Assembly: GCA_964568955.1 (NCBI GenBank) | Contig: CAZMSM010000041.1 | Coordinates: forward strand, 1 to 20,278 | Length of the DNA: 20,278 nt | Reading direction: 5' to 3' | Origin: UBA1447 sp964568955 | GTDB lineage: Bacteria > Bacillota > Clostridia > Oscillospirales > Acutalibacteraceae | Part shown: positions 1 through 6,992 of the stretch, piece by piece | Numbering within the stretch: position 1 is the first letter of the stretch | Layout: each line of letters starts with the position of its first letter | The notes under the pieces: model-generated | The model's input: only the letters and a program-made list of their open reading frames with translations | Told to the model about the DNA's origin: nothing | Databases searched by the model: none | Made by a program: the position numbers and the translations under genes

Positions 1-2
1 AC

Positions 3-365
3 TATTATATGATTTATTTGGAGTCTTTACCCGGCTGGGGTTATGTGCCGTATATCGCCCGCAGTAAAAACCTTGTCACGTGGCACCGTAGCCCGGTGAA
101 TCCGGTGCTGATGTTTGACGAAAAAGAAGATAAGAAGCTCGGCAATCATTTCCTTTCCTCGGAAGAACGTGAGCGAATTGCAGATGCCCTTGACATTAAC
201 AACAGCGATTTTGATATGTGTGAGTTCTTGGGTCGCACGGTGATTTATTTCAGTTGGGGCAACCAGAAAGGTATTGAGTTTTTGGCGGAGGCCGTTTACG
301 AAGGGCCGATTGACGAGTTTTTGCAGGGCTTTTTTGAAGAGTGGAAAGGCAGTGTTTCCCGCTAA
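3..365 (+). CDS. Beta-propeller glycosidase-like protein, C-terminal part (5' end outside window)
   Basis: The reading frame is open to the left edge (two Tyr codons precede the first Met), so this is the tail of a longer gene and the Met at 9 is internal. The visible ~120 residues include a Tyr/Trp-rich blade (LPGWGYVPYIARSKNLVTWH), which resembles the 'seen from outside, compare with the day's charge' blade motif of five-bladed GH43/GH32-like propellers, then DMCEF, a VIYFSWGNQKG strand and an EFLAEAVYEG ending. I recognise this tail as that of uncharacterised glycosidase-like propeller proteins common in gut Firmicutes. Catalytic residues would lie upstream, so activity and substrate cannot be judged. 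It precedes a promoter and the alpha-mannosidase, which fits a glycan-degradation locus. It could equally be a non-catalytic propeller or a glycoside phosphorylase-like relative. Confidence 0.75.
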   Translation, partial: YYMIYLESLPGWGYVPYIARSKNLVTWHRSPVNPVLMFDEKEDKKLGNHFLSSEERERIADALDINNSDFDMCEFLGRTVIYFSWGNQKGIEFLAEAVYEGPIDEFLQGFFEEWKGSVSR

Positions 366-394
366 GCGGTTCTTTATGTAACTTTCAAAAATGG

Positions 395-423
395 TTGAAC
401 ATTGCGTATTATAAAGCTATAAT
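395..423 (+). promoter_or_regulatory. Sigma-A type promoter for the small protein and alpha-mannosidase
   Basis: TTGAAC (395-400) and a perfect TATAAT (418-423) are separated by 17 bases. The expected transcription start is near 430, giving a short leader to the ribosome site GAGGAG at 445-450. No terminator is evident between the upstream gene's stop at 365 and this promoter, so some read-through from upstream is possible. Confidence 0.8.
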
Positions 424-458
424 ATACATATAAATTTTTCGATAGAGGAGATAATAAT

Positions 459-596
459 ATGGGTGATCGGAATATCAAGAACAAGAACATCAAAAAGAAG
501 AAGAAGAGCGAAATGAACGCTTCGCCGTGCGTGGGCACGTCGCAGCCGGTTATGCCTCAGCCCGAGCTGATAAAAAAGAAGAAGAAAATCAAGTAG
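459..596 (+). CDS. Small lysine-rich basic protein (45 aa)
   Basis: A short frame, below usual ORF cut-offs, starts at an ATG eight bases after GAGGAG (445-450), about 35 bases after a consensus promoter. The product begins MGDRNIKNKNIKKKKKSE, has a neutral Ser/Pro/Gln middle (SQPVMPQPEL) and ends IKKKKKIK. It therefore has two polylysine clusters around a proline-containing linker, no membrane segment and no signal peptide. The promoter, ribosome site and intact frame argue that it is translated. From memory, similar tiny proteins with a 'PMPQPELIKK' middle are seen in other gut Firmicutes and Bacteroidetes, but I cannot confirm this here. Function is unknown; the charge suggests binding to nucleic acid, ribosome or another polyanion. 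It lies 61 bases before the alpha-mannosidase start and is probably co-transcribed with it. Confidence 0.75.
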   Translation: MGDRNIKNKNIKKKKKSEMNASPCVGTSQPVMPQPELIKKKKKIK

Positions 597-657
597 CACA
601 AGCTTTATCTGTAATACAATGTAAACAGACTCTCGACAATGTAAAGGAGATGTTGTT

Positions 658-3600
658 ATGCCTGCAAAAAAAACCATCTACACCATCGCTGTTTCCCATC
701 TGGATACTTCCTGGCTTTGGGATTTGGAGACGAGCATTCGCGAGTATATTCCGAACACGCTGTTTAGGAATTTTAAGCTGTTCGATAAATACCCCGATTA
801 CATCTTTGGGTTTGAGGGTACTTATCGTTATGAACTCATGGAAGAGTATTACCCGGATGCCTTTGCAAAACTCAAAGAGTATATCGCAAGGGGGCAATGG
901 GTGCCTGTTGGCAGCGCCTATGAAAACGGTGATGTCAACACGCCATCGCCGGAGGCACTGTTCAGGAACTTCTTGTATGGCAACAGCTATTACCGCGAAA
1001 AATTCGGTAAGGTGAGCAACGACATTTTCCTGCCCGATTGTTTCGGCTTCGGTTGGGCTCTGCCTTCTATTGCTGCGCACGCTAACCTCAAGGGCTTTTC
1101 AACAGGCAAGCTGGCTTGGGGCAGCGCGTATGGTTCGCCGTTTGACTTGGGTAAATGGTACGGTGTGGACGGCAAATTTGTATATGCTAATATCAAACCG
1201 GGTTCCTATTCCAGGAGCTTGTCAAAGGTGCGGGCGAACGAGAGCATTGCACCCAAACTTTTTGAGCCGGAAAAATTCGGTCAACAACATAACAGCATTG
1301 CGCCAAAGCTTGAGGAAAACGACAAGCTCGGTCTTCCTATTACTTGCGCATTTTATGGCACGGGCGATAGGGGCGGAGCACCCGGGGAAAGTTCCGTTAA
1401 AACGGTTATGGACGAAATGGAAAAAAACGCAAGCAGCGATGTTGACGTACTGTCTGTCAGCTCACACGAATTGTTTGAGATGATGGATAACGAACTCACA
1501 CAAGGGCAGAAAGAAATCTTGCCGACGTGGAGCACCGAGCTACTATTGAGCGACCACGGTGTCGGTAGTTATACCTCAAGGACAGTCGGCAAACGATGGA
1601 ACAAGCGCGCCGAGCAACTGGCAGACGCGGCGGAAAGAAGCGCTGTCGCGGCCGAATGGCTCGGCTTGGCGGATTACCCGCATCACGCCTTAAATACATC
1701 TTGGAAGCGGGTTATTGCCCACCAGTTCCATGACGATATTACCGGGACTTCTTTCCAAACTTGCTATAAACGCAACTGGAATGACTATATGTTGTCTCAA
1801 AATCAATTTGCGGAAGAGTACCGCGCCGGCAGTGCGGCGGTTGCGTCCCAGATGGACACCTCTTTTGTTAAAGGCCTTGCGATAGCGGTTACAAACCCCT
1901 TGCAGGCGGAGAGCTTGCGCTGCGAAACCGTCAGTGCACAAGTGCAATTGCCTCAAGGCACAAAGCACATTCAGGTGCTGGATGCCAAAGGCAAAGCGGT
2001 TGCTTCGCAGATCGTTTCAACCCATAAAGACCTGACCGAAATCGCGTTTTTGGCAAGTGTGCCCTCGATTGGCATGGCGGTTTATGATGTGCAAGCAGCG
2101 AAAGAGCCGTATACAGACCCCGCGGCCCTGCGTGTATCTTCCACATCGATGGAAAACAGCAATCTGCGCGTGATGCTCAACTCCAATGGCGACATTTGCG
2201 AAGTGTTTGACAAAAAGCTTGGTTTTAATGTATTGTCCGGTGTGATTTCACTGGCCTTGTTCGATTACAAGGGTAGTAAAGCCTGGCCGGCATGGGAATT
2301 GAAGTATGACGAAATTGCCGTCCCGCCGCGTGAATATGCGAGCAAGGCGAAGCTGAAAGTGATTGAGTTCGGTCCCGCGAGAGCGGCGATTGAAATCACA
2401 AGAACGGCAGGTCCGTCTAAATTTAAACAAATCGTTTCGCTTGATGCCAACGGCGACACCGTTAAGGTTTATAACGAAGTGGACTGGCGCTCGACATCCA
2501 GCTTATTAAAAGTCGTGTTCCCCCTTGCCGCGTCAAATGCGACGGCAAGTTACGATTTGGGGCTTGGCGTTATCGGTCGAAATAATAATAAGGCAAAGCT
2601 TTACGAAGTGCCAGCGCAGATGTGGGCGGATATTACACAGCTCGGCGATGCCTTCGGTGTATCCATTTTGAGTGACTCAAGGGCCGGTTGGGACAAGCCG
2701 GATGACAACACCTTGCGCTTAACTGCGGTGCATACACCCTATTACAGTTACCGCTGGGAATGCTCACAGCACTTGATGGACTTGGGGCTCAACCGATTTT
2801 CTTTCGGTATCTACAGCCATACCGGCCCCTGGCAAAACGGCACGCAAATGGCGGCACAGCGGTTTAATCAGCCCATGGCAACCTTTGTAAGCAAAGCCCA
2901 TGAAGGCAAACTTGATAGCAACTTTTCGTTTGCAAAAATCTCGGATGACAGTGTTATTATCAGGGCGATTAAAAAGGCGAACGAAGGCGAAGCGGTGATT
3001 GTACGCTTTAACGAGGGCAGCGGCGAGGCGAAAAAGGGTATCCGCTTTTCGATAGGTGATGGCATCGAGTCTGCAACAGCGGTTTATGCCTCCGAAGAAA
3101 AAATCGGTCCCGCAACCGTTACAAAAGGTGACCTGGTGTTTGACATCGGGGCTTATGAGCCGAAAACTTTTGCGCTCACCTTGAAGAAAACATCACTCAA
3201 AACAAAACCGGTTATGCTACAGCAACTGGAATTACCCTACAATGTCACCGCGATTACCCCGCAGGAAAGTATGGAGACCTCCGAATTACCGCAGTCGTTT
3301 TCCATCCCGCGGGAAATTATACCGGACGAAATCGTCAGCGGCGGGATCCCCTTCGCCATCGGTAAGGATGATAAAAACGCCATGCTTTGCCGCGGGCAGA
3401 AAATAACCCTGCCGCAAGGCACCAAAAAGCTTTGGCTGCTTGTCACCTCCGTTGACGGCGACCGTTTTGCCACGTTTAAAGTGGGCGCCGAAAAAGAATG
3501 CTTGCTGATTCAGGATTGGCAGGAAGCAGTCGGCGCGTGGGATTTGATTGGCCTTGGCGAAACCGGATATGTTAAAAAAGATGTTTTGGCATGGAACACG

Positions 3601-3984
3601 ACCCACGCCCATGCAAAAACGGGTGATGAAATTGCCAAACAACTGTATTTCTTTAAATACGCAATCGATATCCCGTCAGGCGTGACGGCAATCACCTTGC
3701 CGAAAGTGGAAGAAATCTTGATATTGGCTATGACCGCAAGTACGCACGACACGGCCTTTGAGCCGGGGGCAGAGATGTTCGATAGCTTGGAAAAACGCCC
3801 GTTCGATTATAAAATAACAAAAGACGAATATATAAGAGCGAACCCTTCCTTCGTCGAGCAGGTTTTGCAAAAAACCATGGATAGAAAAAAGACGCTTACG
3901 ATTGATTCGGCTGTGATTAACAGCACCATACAATTGTCGGATGTGTTTGCGAATGTCCGCTCGGCTTTGCGATTTGGCAAATAA
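658..3984 (+). CDS. GH38 family alpha-mannosidase (1108 aa)
   Basis: Hydrolyses non-reducing alpha-mannosides with retention, using a bound divalent metal. Family landmarks are in order: HLDTSWLW with metal ligands His14 and Asp16; FLPDCFGFGWALP with the likely nucleophile Asp127; and HQFHDDITGTS (355-365) containing the metal-binding His. A three-helix region and the GH38 C-terminal beta domains follow, with typical strands such as NSNLRVMLNSNGDI and LGLNRFSFGIYSH. Residues about 895-1030 form an additional beta-sandwich-like stretch (GGIPFAIG..., KLWLLVTSVDGD, KYAIDIPSGVTAITLP), resembling NPCBM/galactose-binding modules. There is no signal peptide, so it is probably cytoplasmic and acts on imported oligosaccharides. 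The ATG at 658 follows AAAGGAGATG at good spacing. It shares a promoter with the small basic protein and ends at a clear terminator. Linkage specificity cannot be read from sequence. Confidence 0.95.
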   Translation: MPAKKTIYTIAVSHLDTSWLWDLETSIREYIPNTLFRNFKLFDKYPDYIFGFEGTYRYELMEEYYPDAFAKLKEYIARGQWVPVGSAYENGDVNTPSPEALFRNFLYGNSYYREKFGKVSNDIFLPDCFGFGWALPSIAAHANLKGFSTGKLAWGSAYGSPFDLGKWYGVDGKFVYANIKPGSYSRSLSKVRANESIAPKLFEPEKFGQQHNSIAPKLEENDKLGLPITCAFYGTGDRGGAPGESSVKTVMDEMEKNASSDVDVLSVSSHELFEMMDNELTQGQKEILPTWSTELLLSDHGVGSYTSRTVGKRWNKRAEQLADAAERSAVAAEWLGLADYPHHALNTSWKRVIAHQFHDDITGTSFQTCYKRNWNDYMLSQNQFAEEYRAGSAAVASQMDTSFVKGLAIAVTNPLQAESLRCETVSAQVQLPQGTKHIQVLDAKGKAVASQIVSTHKDLTEIAFLASVPSIGMAVYDVQAAKEPYTDPAALRVSSTSMENSNLRVMLNSNGDICEVFDKKLGFNVLSGVISLALFDYKGSKAWPAWELKYDEIAVPPREYASKAKLKVIEFGPARAAIEITRTAGPSKFKQIVSLDANGDTVKVYNEVDWRSTSSLLKVVFPLAASNATASYDLGLGVIGRNNNKAKLYEVPAQMWADITQLGDAFGVSILSDSRAGWDKPDDNTLRLTAVHTPYYSYRWECSQHLMDLGLNRFSFGIYSHTGPWQNGTQMAAQRFNQPMATFVSKAHEGKLDSNFSFAKISDDSVIIRAIKKANEGEAVIVRFNEGSGEAKKGIRFSIGDGIESATAVYASEEKIGPATVTKGDLVFDIGAYEPKTFALTLKKTSLKTKPVMLQQLELPYNVTAITPQESMETSELPQSFSIPREIIPDEIVSGGIPFAIGKDDKNAMLCRGQKITLPQGTKKLWLLVTSVDGDRFATFKVGAEKECLLIQDWQEAVGAWDLIGLGETGYVKKDVLAWNTTHAHAKTGDEIAKQLYFFKYAIDIPSGVTAITLPKVEEILILAMTASTHDTAFEPGAEMFDSLEKRPFDYKITKDEYIRANPSFVEQVLQKTMDRKKTLTIDSAVINSTIQLSDVFANVRSALRFGK

Positions 3985-4009
3985 TACCGCGTTGCGGGAA
4001 AAGCAAAAA

Positions 4010-4044
4010 AGCAAAAAGCAGGGCAAGTGCTCTGCTTTTTTGCT
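4010..4044 (+). terminator. Intrinsic terminator after alpha-mannosidase
   Basis: AAAAAGCAGGGC (4013-4024), loop AAGT, and GCTCTGCTTTTT (4029-4040) form a 12-bp stem with one G-U pair, ending in a run of T. The flanks AGC/GCT can extend the stem with a one-base bulge. It starts about 30 bases after the stop codon. Confidence 0.85.
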
Positions 4045-4125
4045 GAAATTACGCATGGACAAAACTTTTAAATAGCTGAGTAAAGTATGAAACATTAAAA
4101 TATATCAAAATACAGGAGGAGCGGT

Positions 4126-5076
4126 ATGAAACATCTTGATTTTAACAAAGAAGGCAAGTTTCGCATTTGTCAGGTGACGGATATTCATTTGCGGGGCGGT
4201 GAGCGAGAAGAGGATGATTTAAAAACGCTGGCGCTTATTAAAAAGGTTCTTATCTCCGAAAAGCCGGACCTGCTGGTGGTAACGGGCGATATCTCCAACA
4301 ACGAGGGTAACGATGAATACTTAAAAATGCTGGCTGATGTTTGTGCCCAAACCAATACCAAGTGGGCGTGTGCACTGGGCAACCACGACGGGACGGAATC
4401 GAAGGACACCTTGGACAGAAAAGCGCTGGGCGACTTTATCCCAACGCTCAAAAACAGTCTTTTTGAAAAAGGGCCCGAAGATATACAAGGGTACGGCAAC
4501 TATTTTATAACCGTCGGCAAAGCAGGGGCGCCGTCCTGGGCCCTGGTCTTTATCGATTCCAACAACAACCGCACTTACCCCGCTAAAAACGCAAAAGAAG
4601 AAAACAAGGGGTATGATTATATTTATCGCAATCAAATTGCCTGGTATATAGAAGAATCTCAACGGTTAGAGGAAAGGGTCGGGCATAAATTGGGCGAGTT
4701 GGCATTCTTCCACAATCCGTTGCCGGAGTATAATGAGGTTTGGGGCTATAACGAATGTGTTGGGCAAAAGAATGAGTTTATCTGCTGCCCCAAAACAAAT
4801 TCCGGTATGTTTGCGGCGATGGTGGACAGGGGGGCTATGCGCGGCGTATTTGTCGGCCATGACCATATCAATGATTTTGATGGCAAACTTTTCGGCATTC
4901 GCTTGTGTTACGGTCGCGGTTCCGGTTACGGTGCTTACAGCATGTACGGGTACTTAAAAGGCGCAAGAATTATTGATTTGGATGCCAACACATCGGATTT
5001 TTCTTCCTATATTTGGTTGGAGGATGACACGACCCATGTGCAAACAAGGGTTCACGAGCCGGAGCATAACTATTGA
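4126..5076 (+). CDS. Calcineurin-like metallophosphoesterase (316 aa)
   Basis: A dinuclear-metal phosphoesterase. The motif set is complete: DIH (Asp19, His21), GD (54-55), GNHD (85-88), His196 in FFHNPLPE, and GHDH (244-247) followed by IND. The layout resembles the Icc/PPP1-like purple-acid-phosphatase-type branch ('metallophosphoesterase 383' group) found near glycan-degradation genes. There is no signal peptide, so it is probably cytoplasmic. The ATG at 4126 sits 4 bases after AGGAGGAG. It is isolated transcriptionally by the terminator before it and the convergent terminator after it; no strong promoter is obvious in the 80 bases upstream. Substrate is unknown: sugar phosphate, nucleotide or phosphodiester are all possible. 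Its position beside the mannosidase suggests, but does not show, a role in phosphorylated glycan or sugar handling. Confidence 0.9.
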   Translation: MKHLDFNKEGKFRICQVTDIHLRGGEREEDDLKTLALIKKVLISEKPDLLVVTGDISNNEGNDEYLKMLADVCAQTNTKWACALGNHDGTESKDTLDRKALGDFIPTLKNSLFEKGPEDIQGYGNYFITVGKAGAPSWALVFIDSNNNRTYPAKNAKEENKGYDYIYRNQIAWYIEESQRLEERVGHKLGELAFFHNPLPEYNEVWGYNECVGQKNEFICCPKTNSGMFAAMVDRGAMRGVFVGHDHINDFDGKLFGIRLCYGRGSGYGAYSMYGYLKGARIIDLDANTSDFSSYIWLEDDTTHVQTRVHEPEHNY

Positions 5077-5147
5077 TAGCAGGATGTGTTCGTGGGTTCG
5101 GTTTGGCAAATCTATTAGATACGCCTCGGAACTTAATCACATATTTC

Positions 5148-5181
5148 AAAATAAAAAAGGCAGAGCCGGAAAGCTCTGCCT
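5148..5181 (-). terminator. Terminator between convergent genes (best on - strand)
   Basis: AGGCAGAGC (5158-5166) and GCTCTGCCT (5173-5181) form a perfect 9-bp stem with a six-base loop. On the - strand it is followed by TTTTTTAT, a good U-tract for the acetyltransferase transcript. On the + strand the tail is only TAAAATTATTT, so it may also stop the metallophosphoesterase transcript, but less efficiently. Confidence 0.8.
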
Positions 5182-5195
5182 AAAATTATTTATGC

Positions 5196-5753
5196 CTATT
5201 TCAATTTTATTCCCATCGCCACATCGCCGGTACCCTTTTCCAACACTTCGAAACCGTATTTTTTATAAAAATTAATACCCTGGGTATTGGTTCCGCCGAC
5301 GGTGAGCATAAGCCCGGGGATTTTTTTTGCTTTCAGATGCTCTATCAGTGTGTCCATCAGTTTGCTGCCGAGCCCTTTGCGCTGGTAGTCATCCAAAATA
5401 TCAATGTGAAGGTGAGCGGGGTATTCCTCCGCATACTTGGCGTGCAGGCGGTAGGATGCAAGGGAAGATTTCCACTTGAAGTGGCCGAGTGTTTTGAGCT
5501 TTGGTAAAAAAATCTCATTAAAGCGTTCCTGGTATTTGGCATAGTTTTCGGCGCAATAGGTGTATCCGATTGCCTCGTCCTTTTCGTTAACCGCCACAAA
5601 ACAGTTTTCCGGCTCCACTTCGAGATAATAGTCGCAATAGGTGTATAAGATAAAGTTTTGTTGCCTTTGTGTTTTGGGGTTATCGGCATTCACTAAGCAT
5701 ATGTTGCGCACATTGTCGCGGTCCTTTGGCTGAAAGCTCCTGATTGTTTCCAT
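5196..5753 (-). CDS. GNAT-family N-acetyltransferase, O-GlcNAcase-HAT-like (185 aa)
   Basis: Probably transfers an acetyl group from acetyl-CoA to an amine. The acetyl-CoA loop is clear: HLHIDILDDYQRKGLGSKLM contains the Q/R-x-x-G-x-G/A motif, and the final GFEVLEKG strand is typical of the fold. The PAHLHIDI and NTQGINFYKKYGF segments resemble the acetyltransferase-like domain of human O-GlcNAcase and its bacterial relatives; this is pattern recognition, not a search. I chose the Met at 5753 (METIRSF...) because GGAGAG lies about 8 bases upstream. A longer start at 5786 is possible, since it also has GAGG in front, but that GAGG belongs to the palindromic element. The gene is downstream of the DUF2284 gene on the same strand and ends at a strong terminator, suggesting a two-gene operon. 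Confidence 0.88.
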   Translation of the reverse strand: METIRSFQPKDRDNVRNICLVNADNPKTQRQQNFILYTYCDYYLEVEPENCFVAVNEKDEAIGYTYCAENYAKYQERFNEIFLPKLKTLGHFKWKSSLASYRLHAKYAEEYPAHLHIDILDDYQRKGLGSKLMDTLIEHLKAKKIPGLMLTVGGTNTQGINFYKKYGFEVLEKGTGDVAMGIKLK

Positions 5754-5790
5754 ATTGTGCTCTCCAATTCTATAAAAAAGATTCATATTA

Positions 5791-5876
5791 AGCCCTCTTT
5801 TTCAAAGAGGGTGGAAGGCGAATGCGATTCGCCCGGCCGCAGCCTGACGGGTGATTTCGTCCTCTCTCGTGAAATC
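5791..5876. repeat. Palindrome-rich intergenic element (three hairpins)
   Basis: Three inverted repeats lie back to back between two - strand genes: CCCTCTTT/AAAGAGGG (5793-5811, loop 3), GGCGAAT/ATTCGCC (5817-5833, loop 3), and GATTTC/GAAATC (5853-5876). The order hairpin, GTGG, palindrome, CGGGTGA, hairpin is like short interspersed noncoding elements I recall from clostridial genomes, though only this copy is visible here. It touches the stop codon of the DUF2284 gene and reaches the acetyltransferase leader, so its RNA form could influence stability or translation of the downstream gene. A small + strand frame over it has no other support. Confidence 0.6.
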
Positions 5877-6416
5877 TTACTCCAACAAATAGCAGCTTGT
5901 AAATGTAATCGTCTGTGGCCCGTTATTGTAAGCAACGCCGGAGGATGTGCATACCTTGCTTACAAAAAGACCGTATGCTTCCATTGAAGGGATAACAAGG
6001 TCGGGGAAACGGCAAGGTGCGTCGGGGTAGGTGCACTCGGGGCAAACTGTGCAAGGCCCGCTGCCCATTGGCAAAATATTCGGGTAACGCTTTCGCAAAT
6101 TGGCTGTAAAGGCTTTAAAGGTTTCGTTGTGCTTCGCTCCGGTTTCTTGAATGGAATCCCAGTCAAAATCGTCCTCCATTTTCCCTATTGTCTGGACGAT
6201 AAAGCCGGAAGAGTATAGGGATGCCCTTTTTGCCGCATCTTCAATGCTTCCACATCCGGGTGGGCATGCCCAGTTTGTGGCGTAATGATGGCAACGGTCT
6301 GCGGCGCACATATCGCGCACTTCTGGCATAAACTCAAGTGCCTCGCAATTGAGTTCGCCTGCCTGCGAAAAACCTGCCTCCAACGCTTCCGAAATTATTT
6401 TTTTAACATCTATCAT
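5877..6416 (-). CDS. DUF2284 family Cys-rich putative metal-binding protein (179 aa)
   Basis: Recognised by its cysteine spacing: MCAADRC...NWACPPGCG in the first third, and CTVCPECTYPDAPC in the middle, followed by RFPDLVIPSMEAYGLFV and a VAYNNGPQTITF ending typical of DUF2284. The cysteines probably bind a metal or Fe-S cluster; that is the family's annotated prediction, not a demonstrated reaction. No signal peptide or membrane segment is seen, so it should be cytoplasmic. The start follows a modest AAGGGA site, and a good promoter lies just upstream. Length is normal for the family, so the palindromic element beginning right at its stop has not truncated it. Confidence 0.9.
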   Translation of the reverse strand: MIDVKKIISEALEAGFSQAGELNCEALEFMPEVRDMCAADRCHHYATNWACPPGCGSIEDAAKRASLYSSGFIVQTIGKMEDDFDWDSIQETGAKHNETFKAFTANLRKRYPNILPMGSGPCTVCPECTYPDAPCRFPDLVIPSMEAYGLFVSKVCTSSGVAYNNGPQTITFTSCYLLE

Positions 6417-6451
6417 GACGAAATCCCTTCTGTCTATAAGTTACCTGATAA

Positions 6452-6481
6452 AGTATACAATAGGTAGTGTTTTCAAGTCAA
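6452..6481 (-). promoter_or_regulatory. Promoter for the DUF2284-acetyltransferase unit
   Basis: On the - strand, TTGACT (6476-6481) and TATACT (6452-6457) are 18 bases apart. The start point would be near 6445, giving a leader of about 30 bases to the ATG at 6416. It diverges from the promoter at 6552-6580. Confidence 0.7.
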
Positions 6482-6551
6482 ATTAAATTGCATTTATTTC
6501 TAACCGACCAATTTAGCGTATGAAATTCGACTCAATCTAAAAAGAGTTGTA

Positions 6552-6580
6552 TTGCAGGTCAAGATTATATTTGTTATAAT
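6552..6580 (+). promoter_or_regulatory. Extended -10 promoter for mmcQ-like and esterase genes
   Basis: TTGCAG (6552-6557), a 17-base spacer and perfect TATAAT (6575-6580), preceded by TGT so that it reads TGTTATAAT, an extended -10. Transcription should begin near 6587, about 47 bases before the ATG at 6634. The 217-base gap 6417-6633 otherwise shows nothing beyond the two divergent promoters. Confidence 0.8.
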
Positions 6581-6633
6581 CAAAAATGCGTGTGGGATTT
6601 GATTAAAAACGTTGATTAGATTAAGGAGAAGCT

Positions 6634-6987
6634 ATGAAATACGATTGGTTAGATGAATACTGCCTTTCAAAAAGAGGTGCCGAAAAAGACTTTAAATCGG
6701 AATGGAACGCGACGCGCTACATGATAAGGGGCAAGATGTTCGCCATGCAAGGCGGCGATAAATACGGCAAGCCGATTATTACCGTCAAATTGGAGCCGCT
6801 GTTTGGTGAGCTTTTAAGAAAACAATATAAAGATGTTGTCCCGGGGTATTATATGAATAAGGAGCATTGGAACTCGCTATATTTGGACGGCGATGTGCCG
6901 GAGGCTGTTTTAAGAGATATGCTGGATAAGTCTTATGCTATTTTATTGGTATCTTTGAGCAAGAAATTACAAAAGGAGATAATGTAA
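6634..6987 (+). CDS. MmcQ/YjbR family protein (117 aa)
   Basis: The whole protein matches this small CyaY-like-fold family: YCLSKRGAEKDFKSEWNATR, then MIRGKMFAMQGGD, PIITVKL, VVPGYYMNKEHWNSLYLDGDVPEAVLRDML. The family is annotated as DNA-binding-like in databases, but its role is not established. The start follows AAGGAG at proper spacing. Its last codons contain the ribosome site (AAAGGAGATAATG) for the esterase, whose ATG is only five bases after this stop, so the two are probably translated together. It has no signal or membrane segment. Confidence 0.9.
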   Translation: MKYDWLDEYCLSKRGAEKDFKSEWNATRYMIRGKMFAMQGGDKYGKPIITVKLEPLFGELLRKQYKDVVPGYYMNKEHWNSLYLDGDVPEAVLRDMLDKSYAILLVSLSKKLQKEIM

Positions 6988-6992
6988 ACGGC

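Noticed and set aside
527..1015. 162-codon + strand frame across the small protein and mannosidase start
   Set aside because: It overlaps two better supported genes in another frame, has no ribosome site and shows no protein-like motif.
4056..4086. Promoter for the metallophosphoesterase (TGGACA then TAAAGT)
   Set aside because: Spacer of 19 bases and poor -10; too weak to annotate.
5754..5786. Longer acetyltransferase start
   Set aside because: Its apparent GAGG is an arm of the palindromic element, and the next Met has GGAGAG at proper spacing; not fully excluded.
5757..5987. 76-codon + strand frame over the palindromic element
   Set aside because: It crosses three hairpins and the end of the DUF2284 gene, and has no ribosome site.
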